64,000 nt of DNA, taken from Cephalotus follicularis. Its lineage: Eukaryota; Streptophyta; Magnoliopsida; Oxalidales; Cephalotaceae. Position 1 is the first letter of the stretch, and every line of letters begins with the position of its first letter. The notes beneath the pieces are model-generated. The model was not told the DNA's origin and did no database searches. It worked only from the letters and a program-made list of their open reading frames with translations. The stretch is taken from positions 310,655-374,654 of the forward strand of contig BDDD01000980.1 of NCBI GenBank assembly GCA_001972305.1, given 5' to 3'. Below, one piece after another: positions 10,239 to 21,974 of the stretch. The translations under genes were made by a program, and so were the position numbers.

Positions 10239-13159
10239 CTAGAACAAGTGCGGGTAGCGTTCTCGGATGTCCTCCTCACGCTTCCAAGTTGCTTCATCCA
10301 GTCGGTGGAATTGCCATTGAACCTTGACCATGGAGACGGTTCGGTTCCTCAAAGTCTGCGTCTTCCGGTCAAGAATCCGCACAGGCAACTCCTCACAGGA
10401 TAGATCATCTCGCATCGGAACAGTATCATGATCCAGGACATGTGACGGGTCCGGGACATATCTCCTCAGCATCGATACATGGAAGACGTCGTGCACGTTT
10501 GACAGTGCAGGAGGTAAGGCAAGCTGGTAGCTACCTCCCCAACTCTCTCTAGAATCTCGAAAGGACCAATGTAGCGAGGAGCTAATTTGCCCTTTCTCCC
10601 AAACCTTCGCACGCCCTTCCATGGTGAAACCTTCAAGAACACATAATCACCCACACTGAAGGTTAAAGGCCTTCTCTTGACACTGTTCGTATAGCTCTTC
10701 TGCCGACTCTAAGCAGCAAGCAGCTTCTTCTTGATCGACCTGATCTTCTCTGAAGTTTCCTCCACTAACTCGGTCCTGAGTAAAGGTCGCTGCCCGACCT
10801 CATCCCAACACACAGGAGATCTGCACTTCCTCCCATACAGTGCCTCAAACGGTGCCATGCCGATACTGGAATGATAGCTGTTATTGTAAGAGAACTCTGT
10901 CAGAGGGATGTGATCCTCCCAGGTACCAGCAAAATCAATAACCCAAGCCCGCAGCATATCCTCCAAGGTCTGGATGGTACGCTCAGACTGCCCATCGGTC
11001 TGAGAGTGGAAGGCAGTACTCAAGTTCAGCTTCGTCCCGAAAGCTGTTTGAAATCTCTTCCAAAAGTTGGAAGTGAAGATAGCATCTCTATCACATACGA
11101 TGCTGACTGGAACCCCGTGTAGCCTCACTATCTCCTTCACATACAACCGAGCCAACTTGCTCGCAGAATCAGTAACGTGTGTAGGCAGAAAGTTCACTGA
11201 TTTGGCGAGTCTATCCACGATAACCCACACGGCGTTATGACGGTTCCGAGTCAGAGGAAAACCTAAAACAAAATCCATCATAACATGTTCCCACTTCCAC
11301 TCTGGAATTGGCAAAGGTTGCAGCAACCCTGTCGGTCTCTGGTGCTCGGCCTTAACTGTCTGGCAAGTCAAACACCTTGCCACATACTCTGCGATCTCCC
11401 ACTTCATGTCGGGCCACCAATAACACTTCTTCATGTCTTGGTACATTTTAGTGCTACCAGGATGAATACTGAACAGAGATTTATGAGCCCCGCAAAGTAG
11501 TTCACCCTTCAACCTCGGTTCGTTCGGAAGACATACACGTCCCCGATACCTCAGAATACCATCGTCATGCTCTCGAAAATCGGACTCCGAATCCAGGTTC
11601 TCTCGGATCCGCTGCAATTCAGGATCATGTGGTTGTGCATCTTTGATGTGATGCATTAACTCAGGTTGTACCTGCATGTCAGCTAAAAAGATCCTCGGTG
11701 CCTGATTAAATGGAGACCACTCTTGGAAGTCTTCCAGCATCTTCCATTGCAACACCAACGCACTGGCAAGCATAGCCTTGCGGCTCAGGGCATCAGTGAC
11801 TACATTCGGCTTCCCCGGGTGATACTGTACACTGTAGTCATAATCATTGAAAAACTCTACCCACCCGCGCTGTCTCATGTTCAGAGTGTCCTGACAAAAT
11901 AGGTACTTCAAGCTTTTATGATCGGTAAAGATCTCAAACTGCGCCCTATAAAGATAGTGCCTCCACTTCTGAAGGGCGAAGACAATAGCTACAAGCTCAA
12001 GGTCATGAGTCGGGTAGTTTTCTTCATACGGCTTAAGCTTCCACGAAGCATAAGCGATCACTCTGCCTCGCTGCATCAAGACACAGCCCAATCCCTTACC
12101 CGATGCATCACTGTAGACTGCGAAGCCTTCATTACCCTTAGGTAATGCCAAGATAGGAGCGAAAACCAACCGATCCTTCAGTTCACGGAAACTGGCTTCA
12201 CAATCTTCGTCCCAGACAAACAAGGTTTTCTTCTGGGTAAGTCTAGTCAAGGGCTCAGCTATCCTTGAGAAGTTCTGGATAAACCTCCTGTAATACCCTG
12301 CCAATCCAAGGAAACTGCGCACTTCTGTCACATTCTTCGGTTGTGGCCAGTCCCGCACCACTTCAGTCTTTGACGGATCCACCATCAAACCTGCTCCAGA
12401 TACGATGTGACCAAGAAAGATCACATGGTCAAGCCAGAATTCACACTTGCCGAACTTGGTGTACAACCGATGCTCTCTGAGAACCTGCAATACTAGTCTC
12501 AGGTGATGAGTGTGCTCCTCCTCACTCCTCGAATATACCAGTATATCATCAATGAACACCATGACAAACTGGTCCAGGTATGGCCGAAATACGTCATTCA
12601 TCAATGACATAAAAGCTGCCGGTGCATTGGTAACACCAAATGGCATCACCAAGAACTCATAATGACCATACCGTGTTCGAAAGGCAGTCTTCTCAATGTC
12701 TCCTTCCCTTACTCTCACTTGGTGATATCCTGACCTCAAGTTGAGCTTGGAAAACACCCTCGATCCCTGCAACTGATCAAACAAATCCTCAATGTGGGGT
12801 AAAGGATACTTGTTCTTGATAGTTGCCTTGTTCAACATTCTGTAGTCGATGCAGAGCCTCATCGACCCATCCTTCTTCTTAACAAACAAAACAGGCGCAC
12901 CCCATGGAGAAACGTTGGGCCTTACAAAACCCTTATCAATCAGGTCTTGTAACTGTAGCTTCAGCTCTCGCAACTCAGCCGGAGCCATCCGATAAGGTGA
13001 TTTAGAGATAGGAGCCGTTCCAGGAACAAGATCAATAACGAACTCCATACTCCTCTTCGGTGGCAAGGATCCCAAGTCATCAGGAAACACATCCAAAAAT
13101 TCGTACACAACTGGAATTTCCTCCAAGCTCACGCTTTTCTCCTTCCTTCGATCAATCAC
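10239..13159 (-). pseudogene. B pol: RT, RNase H, integrase with chromodomain-like tail
   Basis: One frame from 13159 to 10709 carries RT (catalytic FIDDILVYS), RNase H ([22 protein letters not shown]), the integrase HHCC zinc finger ([10 protein letters not shown] ... CLTCQ) and the DDE core with the glutamate in DGQSERTIQ intact. TAG 10709-10711 stops the frame where AAQSRQKSY is expected (Gln to stop). The frame continues to about 10530, where a frameshift precedes the C-terminal YQLALPPALSNVHDVFH part, ending in a chromodomain-like tail (DEATWKREEDIRERYPHLF). Two lesions make this the best preserved pol in the window. Confidence 0.9.
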
Positions 13160-13168
13160 ATAGGCCAG

Positions 13169-13795
13169 TTATCCCTCGCATCCCTTCTCTAGGTATCTCG
13201 ATTCTCGGATAAAAGATATGATCGGTGTCGAGAACCCCTTGTCTCCCTTGAACTGAAAAGTCGTTCCGTCGGGCAGACAAAAATCCACAGTCTTATGGTA
13301 ACAATCCATACGAGCACGGTGCGCTGATAGCCAATCCATTCCCAATATAACATCGAAGTCACGGATAGGCAACACTATCAAATCTGCATACAAAGGAATG
13401 CCTGCCATAGACATCTCACAACCTCTATATACTGAGTCAGTATACATAGAAGTCCCAATCGGTGTGCTTACATCAAGTATATAAGACATGTAGTCAGGGG
13501 TGACATCTAAGCAAGATGTAAAATGTGCAGATATAAAGGAATGCGATGCTCCAGAATCCATCAGTACTCTAGCAGAAAAACCATATATATACAGAGTACC
13601 TCTAACAACAGAAGTTGACTCTGGAACCTCAGTCTGAGCAAGTACAAAAACTCTACCTTTTGCGATGCCCTTGCCGGTGTACCTCCTCTGGGATGGTCCC
13701 GCAGCAGCACCACTACTGCTCCCCGGCCCAGTAGGCGCTGTAGCAGAACTCTTAGGGCAATCCTTCACTGAATGACTCGGTGCCCCGCACCTCAA
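13169..13795 (-). pseudogene. B protease and second zinc knuckle
   Basis: In the same frame as gag and pol. It starts with an intact zinc knuckle CGAPSHSVKDC (the leading CLR lies just upstream), then the retropepsin motif VLMDSGASHSFI with its aspartate intact, then FDVILGMDWLSAHRA. TAA 13169-13171 separates it from RT. The active site is undamaged, so the lesion is only the stop codon. Confidence 0.88.
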
Positions 13796-13816
13796 ACACC
13801 AGCCGTTGAACCTCCA

Positions 13817-14821
13817 TCATTCTTTCTGTTGGTGACCAGTACGACCACAATAATAGCATCCTCCAGATCTAGCATTACTCCCCTGGCTGGGAGTACCCTG
13901 CGAAGCTGTCTGTTGAGTCTTGTTCTGTGACGACTTCGTTGGAGAACCACCATCTTGCCATTTCAACGATGCTGGTCGGGACTGTGTAGGACTCTGTTTA
14001 CTCTCTTTTGTGCGAGCTCTCTCAGCCCGGTCCTCACTGGATATCGTCTCCAAAAGTCTAGCTTTCTGAGCAACCTCCACAAAAGTCCTCAGCTCCATTG
14101 CTCTAATCCTTGACAGAAGATCCGGTCGCAACCCTCTCAGGAACCTCCGTATCTTCTTCACTTCGTCAGCTACCAGATAAGGTGAATGTCTGGCCAGCTC
14201 CATGAACCTTCCTTGATACTCAGCAACAGTCATCTCTCCCTGTCGTAACTCCAAGAGCTCAGTCTCTCATCGCTCTTGCTCAATACCTGGAACATAAGTC
14301 TCCAAGAACTCTGCCTGGAATCTGTCCCAAGTGGTGTCCAGTCTCTGTGATTCCTACTTTGCTTTAACCATTTCCCACCAATGAGTGGCCTCACCCCATA
14401 GGCGATACACAACAAACTTCAACTTCTGAGCATCAGTACAGCCCATCACTGCAAAGATCTTCTCCAGGTCTTGCAGCCATCTCTCAGCAATCGTAGCATC
14501 AAGTTCTCCCTTGAAGCTGGGTGGATTCAGCCTCATGAACTTCTCAATATCTCTCCCAAAACCATCCTCTCCCGGGCAGTGGTCGGGAGCTCCGCGTTGC
14601 GGTCGAGCCTGCGTGTGATACTGGCGCATCTCCTCCGCATTAGCCCGATTAAAGGCCATCTGCTGCTGAAAGTAGTCTGCGATCCGAGCCATCGGATCTC
14701 TGTCATCTTGGGGAAAATTCATCCCTTGCGGAACATTTTCCTCCTCAGGGGCATTAGCTCTAGCCCTTGCACGAGTTCTCTTTCTGTCCATTTTCCTATA
14801 AGAAGATTGACGGTTAGTCAC
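13817..14821 (-). pseudogene. B gag with three nonsense codons
   Basis: A likely start is the methionine of MDRKRTRARARA (about 14791). Capsid motifs are RFMRLNPPSFKG, ERWLQDLEKIF, VVYRLWGEATHWWEMV and RFLRGLRPDL. TAG 14354-14356 replaces the Trp of KAKWE and TGA 14267-14269 replaces an Arg. TGA 13817-13819 falls at the last Cys of the first zinc knuckle (CYYCGRTGH). No frameshift occurs in gag or protease. Confidence 0.88.
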
Positions 14822-14886
14822 GACTTTAGGAAAAAAAATTCATTAATTTCCAAGGAAAGTATCCTAGCTAAGCATATATGGAATAT

Positions 14887-14898
14887 GCTCTGATACCA
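14887..14898 (-). other. B primer binding site (tRNA-iMet type)
   Basis: In element sense TGGTATCAGAGC, three bases after the 5' LTR end. It matches the complement of the plant initiator tRNA-Met 3' end over 12 bases. Confidence 0.9.
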
Positions 14899-14901
14899 CT
14901 C

Positions 14902-16519
14902 TGTCACACCCCGTTCAAGAGAAACGTAACATTAAAGCGGTAAAGGCAATTAACATAGAACACAGCTCATGCAAAAACCATAAAACTTAAAACTTTTTCC
15001 AAAGTACAACAGTTGCGGAAGCATAACAGAACATAAGCTGTAAACATGTAACGTGCGTCCCATACCGCACGCTACCCCAAATAATCCAACATTGTTAATC
15101 GCCCGTAAATGGAGCGTGAATTACAGTACAAGATAAAAATCCTTCAGAAACAAAACTATAACAATGGTACATCCGAAAACCATAAGTTTAATACAAAGCA
15201 GGAGAATAAGAAAAAACAAGATCATAATAACTTGATCTTCATCCATGTCAGTCCAACCGGTCCACTGCATCAATCTGTAAGGTAGGGGGTTAGCCTTTGT
15301 CCTCACTCGGCTAAGTCATAAAAGCAGTTCGGGATTAACATTAAATGCATGTCATGATATGAATGCATAAATGATGTAGTGTAAGAAAACCAGTTCTTAT
15401 ATATATCAGAAATATATATATTTTAACAGTACAGTAAAATAGCAGTGGGTACATATATAAGAAAATATATGTATGCAGGATCAGTAGAGTCGTAACCCGG
15501 CCAGGGCTACATCAACAAACACAGGAATGCCCGAGAAGGACCAACAGGCAGTACAGGATGTCCACATAGGACTACAACAGGCAGGATGTCCACATAGGAC
15601 CACAACAGGCAGTATGTGTAGCGCCGCCAACTCCTGGCCCCATGCTACACTCCCACTCCGGCCCCTACATTAGGCACCCGAGCGAGGCAACAGTACAGTG
15701 AGTTACCCAGCCATACTCCTGGCCCCTAGGTCAACCCTCCACTAGTCGGCGCTGGCAGTCTCCGCCATGCAACTAGTGGTTCAAGCACAATCACATAGCA
15801 ATTCACAGAGCACATAGTGAATTCAAGCAGTACAGTACAGTAAACAATAGTGATCGATTTGATCCACAACAGGCAGGTTATTTCCAAAATGTTTCCAAAG
15901 GTGACAACATTTGAAATATATATTTTCTATAGAAAATACTTGTAAACAGTTTCAGTAGTGTGAATTGTTTACCAGTTCGTTCGAAAATACGTTATTAATC
16001 ATTACATATTTCCATACTCAAAATAGCACATTCCGAGTTCATAAATGCATTTCTAAATATCCAAACTTTAGAAATCATAAACAATTCACAAACAGTATAC
16101 AATCAGGCAGTAAACAGTGCATATGCAATGCATACAAATGCTCCAATGCATTCCAACAGGAATAGGGATCGTTTCGTATCGTTTTAGGCCAAACAGAAGC
16201 CAACCAGTCAACTGGAATCCTCACCAGTCGACTGTTCTGGGTCAAGCATTATGAGTAGTCGACTGGTTCCTTCTACCAGTCGACTGTCCATTAGGCAGTC
16301 GGCTGTTGTACTTCAACAGTCGACTGTTCCAGTACTCACACACGATGGCCCTCCATACCAGTCGACTGCCTCCAGAATAATCACCAAGTAATCACACTTC
16401 TAAGTACATAAAAGATTAAAACAACGTCATCCAATTCGGAAACCCATATTTTATTAATTCCACAATTCAAATACAATTACATTGTGAAATTACAATACAG
16501 GAAAATCTCGGGCGTTACA
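14902..16519 (-). repeat. B 5' LTR with 1,067-bp internal deletion
   Basis: Same ends as the 3' LTR but 1,618 bp long. The junction at 16345/16346 joins the equivalents of 8956 and 10024. LTRs are identical at insertion, so the deletion came later. A 10-bp loss near 15186 is also seen. The deletion removes much of the upstream palindrome array, probably disabling the promoter. Confidence 0.92.
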
Positions 16520-16587
16520 CATGCATTGCATTCCATGTAGTATACATGTTAGTAATGCCCTAACCTTGCATGTAAAGGTAGATGGTG

Positions 16588-16592
16588 CCTCC
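16588..16592. repeat. Target-site duplication of element C (left; right copy 24682-24686)
   Basis: CCTCC on the left and CCTCT on the right, one transition apart. C inserted 11 bases into the A2 gag ORF (ATG at 16582), and the reading frame resumes at 24687. Confidence 0.8.
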
Positions 16593-16947
16593 TGATAAGC
16601 ATTAAAATGTGTGATTTTAATGATTTATTTATTATCTTTTTATGCTTGGAATAGACTATTGTGGTGGTGTTTATGAGATTTTCGGGTATTATGATTATTA
16701 TTTCGGAATAAGAAAAAATGGAGCTAAAACGTTACTTTTCGAGTTAAAGTGGTTTGAAGTCAACGATCGGTTAAAGAGTGCACCCACTTAAGTGAGAGAA
16801 GTCAAAATTTAAGGCTCAGAAGATATTGAATATTGGGCTCATTTTGTGCGTAGAATTATTTGGAGCACTTTTAGTTGTTGGTCCGATTTATTCTGAAGTT
16901 CCGATGAAAAGATATTGCAAGAAAGTCAATGTTGAAACATTTGAAGC

Positions 16948-17231
16948 CATGCGCCACGTCTCGTCATCTGCATTAATGCCGCAATTAGTCCATTCTTCAT
17001 CATGCGCCTCACGAATGCAGTGTCTTCAATTAACACGTCAGGAACCCATGCATTGATACGTCACACCCCCATGCATACATTCAAGCCGCAATTCAAAGTC
17101 CATGCAGCATCCATGCGCGCTTCAAACATGAACAAAATGGCCATGCATGAATCATCCAATACACTCGAACCCATCAGCATACATATGCTCATCCCATGCA
17201 AACAATTAAAAAGCCACGACCCACCCATGCG
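16948..17231 (+). promoter_or_regulatory. RY-like CATGC cluster upstream of TATA in C LTR
   Basis: CATGC begins at 16948, 17001, 17047, 17070, 17101, 17112, 17142, 17195 and 17226; the 17142 site is the full CATGCATG. CATGCA is the RY core bound by plant B3 factors such as ABI3/FUS3/LEC2 (established). The cluster is largely kept in the 3' LTR (about 23390-23670). Confidence 0.55.
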
Positions 17232-17255
17232 AATAATAGGGTTTAGTCGGCTACA

Positions 17256-17264
17256 TATATATAT
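17256..17264 (+). promoter_or_regulatory. Candidate TATA box of C
   Basis: TATATATAT followed by GGCATAAAA, 25-30 bases after the last CATGC motif. The 3' LTR has the equivalent at 23693-23702. Confidence 0.5.
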
Positions 17265-18218
17265 GGCATAAAACGAGAAAGACGACAGAATTTTGAGAAC
17301 ACAGTAATAAATAATGGAGACCGGACAATTAGAGAGCAGTACGTAAGAATAGCAGCATGGCAGTGGAGAAGATTGAAGGCAGAAGGTGGTTTTTAATGAA
17401 GAATTATATACGGAAAGTCGTCGTCATCTTTACCATACTCGGCTAAGTTTCTCTAATCCCTAGATGTAGATGAACCAATGTTATATATATACATTTCAGT
17501 TTTGGTTTCAAGTTTAATTGCATGTTTATGAGACATTTTTTCTTGTTAATGTAGTGACAACATTGATGAGAAGAATTTTTAATATATAAAATCTGTTTTG
17601 ATGATTTATTGTTAGTAGCTTTATTTCATCTATATCATGCAATATCTTTCTATGTGATTGAACCAATGATAGCCTTTAACCAATCAACCTTTTGAGAGTA
17701 TCAAGGTGTGACAGGATAGGTTGTACCTAGGTAAATCACTAGTTTGTTGTGTTAACCAAAGACACCCTTTAACCAATCAACCTTTTGAGAGTATCGAGGT
17801 TTGACAAGATAGGTTGTACCTAGGTTAATTCGGTAATTTTCTGCGCTAAACTGAAACTTGTGCCATGAATTTGAATATATATATACATGTAGGGATTCTC
17901 ACATCTACGAGATTTCTGTTTCATATTACTTTTCTTATTTATTTATTTTGTTAGTTTACGTTAGATATTTAATTTGAATTGTTTAGTTTTTCATTAAATT
18001 AGTTTAATTCAAAACCAATCCTTTTTTCAATTCATTCTATTTGCATTGTTAACTTAGATTAAATTAATTTCGTATTTGTTATTTTTGTTTAGTTGCATCC
18101 AAAGTTTATTTTTATAGCATCTCCTTTCAGCTCTTCGTGGGAACGATCCCTACTTCCACTTGCTAAATTGTTAGATTAGGGTAATTTTGATTCGGCCTAA
18201 CGACACCCATCAAAATTT

Positions 18219-18236
18219 TGGCGCCGTTGCCAGGGA
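18219..18236 (+). other. C primer binding site (tRNA-Asp type)
   Basis: TGGCGCCGTTGCCAGGGA; plant tRNA-Asp ends ...CCCCGGCAACGGCGCCA, so the match is near complete, with one mismatch. A tRNA-Asp primer is typical of Athila-type elements. Confidence 0.9.
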
Positions 18237-18324
18237 GCGAAGTGAGTGTCATAAAAATAGCTAAGGGAGCTTAGTTATTAAAAAAAACCTTAGGAAATTT
18301 TCTTTTTTCATTGTAGATATATGC

Positions 18325-19770
18325 ATGCTAGGCCGCCGATCGTTGGATGCCGAAGTAGTTACTTGCGACCTAGAGATTGAAATAACTTTAGCTGGTATTA
18401 GAGCGAATAACAGAATGGGTGAAAATTATGACGCACCCCAAAGAAGGCCCTTAATCAAACATTTTACCCCGCGTGCATATACCACCGCTTCATGTATTAG
18501 GGTGCCTACTGTCCAAGCTGCTCAATATGAGATTAAGTCCAGTATTATTCAGATGTTACCATCCTTTTATGGACTTGCTAATGAGGAACCGTACAAGCAT
18601 TTGGATGAATTCATTGAGACTTGCTCCACGTTTAAAATTCAGAATTTGTCGGTGGATGCCCTTAAGTTGATCTTATTTCCATTCTCATTGAAAGATAGAG
18701 CTAAACAATGGGTACATTCCTTAGACTCCATAATCATCACCACGTAGGCACAATTATAGCACGAGTTCCTCAAGAAATATTTTCCCATAGGCCGAACTAA
18801 CCAGATAAGACGAACTCTCACTAGCTTTTTGCAACAAGATGGTGAGCAGTTCCATGAGTCATGGGAAAGATTAAAGGAACTCGTTCGAAAATGTCCCCAT
18901 CATGTCGTTCCTAAATGGCAGTTAGTCCAATGCTTCTATGATGGACTGATCGCACAAAATAAACAGATGGTGGATGCTTCTTGTGGAGGTATATTCATGC
19001 ATAAAAGTGCAGATGAAGCTTGACAATTATTTGAGGCCCTTAGCGAGAACTCTTTACACCATTTATCATCCAGAATAGAGTCCTCTGCAATGGGTACTCA
19101 AAATAAAGGAGGCATATACGAGGTTAGCCAATTTGAGACTATCAATGGCAAGGTCGACATCCTATCTCATAAATTAGATAAAGTGCTTACTATAGGGACG
19201 CTTCCTACGCAATTTACTCAGACTTCTACTGCACACGAGGCTTGCGCCTTATGTGCTAATCCGACACATTACATGAGTGATTGCCCGCTTGCTGTGCAAT
19301 ATCCAGAATTTATTCAAGAACAAGCGCAAGCAGTACAAGGATTCCAACGACCGGAAAATGACCCATATTCCAACACGTATAACCTGGGATGGAGGAATCA
19401 CCCCAATTTTTCATGGAAGTAGCCCAATACTAGCCAGAATCCCCCGTATAGGCAAGACAATTCCTTTCCTTATCAGAATGCCTATAGGGATGTGCAACAA
19501 TCGAATTTTCCACCTCAAGTGCCCTTGTCAAATAAAGATAAATTGGATAAGGTACTATTTGCGTTAGATGGGATCAAGAAGAATAGAAAAAAATATGATC
19601 AGATCATTCACTCCCATACCCAATCCATATCCAAATTGGAAACGCAAATAGGACATCTAGCTGATATGTTAAGAAAGAGATAAGAAAGCCACCTACCCAG
19701 TCAAGTGGTAAGAAATCCGAGAAATCAGGCTGGATAGTGTTCCTATGTAGAACAAGCCCAAGCAATTACT
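18325..19770 (+). pseudogene. C gag (Athila-type) with nonsense codons only
   Basis: One continuous frame carries MLPSFYGLANEEPYKHLDEF, KLILFPFSLKDRAKQWVHSL and FLKKYFP, recognisable as Athila gag, then the intact zinc knuckle CALCANPTHYMSDC near 19250. Stops at 18745 and 18757 (TAG), 19021 (TGA), 19420 (TAG), 19681 (TAA) and 19735 (TAG) interrupt it; several fall where Trp or Gln is expected. No frameshift separates this part from the protease frame downstream. Start choice (18325) is uncertain. Confidence 0.85.
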
Positions 19771-19773
19771 ACC

Positions 19774-21120
19774 TTGAGAAGTGGTCGAGTAATCGAAGGA
19801 ATGCAAGAAACTATCTCAAATCCTAATTCGATTCATGAAAAGAATCCTGGAGAGAGTATGTCCTATGAGAGTGGTGAGAAAGAGACCATTGGCCAATATG
19901 AAACGGAAGTCACTAAAGCATCCACGTCTAAAGAAAGTGAACAAAAGGGGAAGGAAAAAGACATTACCTTTGCCACACCTAAAGCACCTTTCCCCGAGTG
20001 TTTGCGATCTCTGACTTTAGTTCCTACGTTAGGTAAAAAGTTAGCAAGAATGGACGAGATGATGGAACTGTTCAAACAAGTCCAAATCAACCTTCCTCTC
20101 TTAGATGCGATACGACAAGTTCTAGCTTATGCCAAGTTCTTAAAGGACTTATGCACCACGAAGCGTAAGTTGAAAACATACATTCCAAAAACGGTCCATC
20201 CCACAGAGCAGGTGAGCGTAGTACTTTCTAACAAGTTGCCACCTAAACTAAAAGATCTTGGAGCTCCTCTGATATCGTGTAAGATTGGAAATTTACTCAT
20301 AGATAGAGCACTCTTGGATTTAAAGGCCAGCGTTAACATCCTCCCTAACTCAGTTTATAATCATTTCGGATTTGGAGAATTGAAACCCGTTGAGATAACC
20401 CTTCAACTTGCTGATAGATCATTGAAAATTCTGAAGGGATTCATTGAGGACGTGCTAGTGAAAGTAGACGAGCTTTATTTTCCAGTGGATTTCCTCGTGC
20501 TTGATATGGAAACACATGCGAATGGGAAGGCGCAATCAATTATCTTAGGTCGTCCTTTCTTAGCAACAGCAAATGCATGCAAAAATTGCCGATCTAGAGC
20601 CATGGACATATCCTTTGGTAATAAGAAGTTGAGACTGAACATCTTCAATGCAGCCCTAGGACCGCAAGATGAGGAAGTATGTTTTTCCATAGATAGGATA
20701 GATAGGACATATCCTCAGAGTTTCGTTGATGACTATTGTGAGGTAGATTCAGACACTGTTGAGATTAATGCCCTATTGGATTCTCCTTTGATACACTCGA
20801 CTCTTGATAGGATTGACACACAGTGGTTAGAAAATGAAGCAGAGTTAGCATGGCTAGAAAATAAGCTCAATGACCCAAGATCAGATAGCAAATGGGATCA
20901 TCTATCCCATTACACTCACAAAATTTCCACGCATGACCAAATTTCCTTTGACATAGAGTTTGATAGCAACTTCAGTGAATGCTTGAAAGAAATAGAGGAT
21001 GAGGAAGCAGTTCAACAAGAATTTTTGAAATGGTTAGATAATGAGGTTATTGAATCCATCTTAGATAGGGAACGTAAATTTGATGAAATCATCAGTGAGT
21101 GTATGAGGGAATTTGAGTAG
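19774..21120 (+). pseudogene. C protease region (448 codons open)
   Basis: In frame with gag. It begins with the gag-protease linker TLRSGRVIEG, then an acidic/Lys-rich spacer, the LPPKLKDLGAPLISCKIGN block and the protease. The active site reads LLDLKASVNILP: Gly of the expected D-x-G-A/S is Lys (AAG 20323-20325), so catalysis is doubtful. ILGRPFLATANA follows. The C-terminal third is acidic and ends at TAG 21118-21120. RT should follow but does not. Confidence 0.85.
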
Positions 21121-21648
21121 ATTGAAAAAGGAGATTTCTTTAAGGTGTTAGGTCCACAACCATTAGAATCAGTGGGTCCATTGCCCACATCTTGGCATAA
21201 ACCATTCATAGAAAAGTCTCTGAAATTTGAATTAAAAGAATTTCCTTGTAATTCATTCATGGGTCATTGTTCCACCTTATTTGAAATTGTGAATGTTCTT
21301 TGGGATTGGGAGACTAGTAATTTGGTATATTGCATTCTTGACAGTTTTTACTGGTGGAATTCTTGTTGGGATGGTTCTTATATTGTAAAAGTTGTTTTCT
21401 CCCATTGTGTTGATGCACTTAAATGTTATGGTTCTATTGATGGATTTTAATGGTGGAAATATTTTTGGGATGCCATTTATATTGTTGAAACTGTGCTTTC
21501 AATTGGTATTTTTGAGTTTGCTTGGACAAGTTTTAAAGACACATTTAAGGTCCATGGGCCGCGTTTGAAACCATATGTGGATGAAATTACTGATGGACAA
21601 ATCATTGAGTCTGTTGACTTGAATGATCCTGTCTACACTTCTCTTTGA
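21121..21648 (+). pseudogene. C Trp-rich linker fused in frame to an integrase C-terminal remnant
   Basis: Same frame as the protease. It starts with the pre-RT segment LESVGPLPTSWHKPFIEK, then two similar Trp-rich repeats (FYWWNSCWDGSYIVKVVFS and WWKYFWDAIYIVETVLS, separated by TAA 21448-21450), then FKVHGPRLKPYVDE and a stop at 21646. FKV-G-R-LKPY resembles the C-terminal end of Athila integrases (from memory). RT, RNase H and the catalytic integrase are absent. The linker is not recognised. Confidence 0.7.
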
Positions 21649-21695
21649 TATCCACACCAGCTGCGTCTAGCCAAAGAAGTTAAAGCAAAGCGCTT

Positions 21696-21713
21696 AGTGG
21701 GAGGCAACCCACT
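21696..21713 (+). other. Stem-loop after the C pol stop
   Basis: AGTGGG and CCCACT form a 6-bp stem around AGGCAA, 48 bases after the stop codon. A GGGAGGCAACCC hairpin at this position is recurrent in Athila-type elements (from memory). Confidence 0.6.
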
Positions 21714-21936
21714 GTTTTTGTTTTATTTATGTATCTCGTTTCTTTTACGTTTTTGTTTTTGTTTTTGTAGGTAATTTAAGTGCGGATTGATAATCTTCAA
21801 CAAAAATTAGCTACACCGATAGAATATTTCGAGCTCTATGATAATATCCGGTAAATCCTACCCCATTGTTCTTTTATTTATTTGCATTGTTTGATTATTT
21901 TTGCTCATTTATTGTTATTTTTATATTTGTGTTTCA

Positions 21937-21974
21937 TTGCATTGGGGACAATGCAACGTTTAAGTATGGCGGGG
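21937..21974 (+). other. Hairpin plus internal polypurine-like module 1 in C
   Basis: TTGCATTG / CAATGCAA make an 8-bp stem with loop GGGA, followed by TAAGTATGGCGGGG. It resembles the module beside the 3' LTR (22998-23035). Confidence 0.6.

Larger units (their letters stand above)
7504..16519 (-). mobile_element. Element B: Tekay-type Ty3/gypsy retrotransposon
   Basis: Complete 9,016-bp element on the minus strand. In element order: 5' LTR 16519-14902, PBS 14898-14887, gag, protease, pol, polypurine tract near 10207-10194, 3' LTR 10193-7504. It is flanked by CATGC. Hand comparison of ~300 bp at the LTR ends finds about five substitutions, the lowest divergence of the pairs compared here. 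All coding domains are in one frame apart from a late frameshift, with five nonsense codons. Confidence 0.95.
16593..18212 (+). repeat. C 5' LTR (1,620 bp)
   Basis: Contains a cluster of CATGC(A/G) motifs upstream of a TATA box and two copies of a ~63-bp segment starting CCTTTAACCAATCAACC at 17673 and 17766 (93-bp period). The rest is AT-rich. The LTR ends 6 bases before the PBS. Confidence 0.92.
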
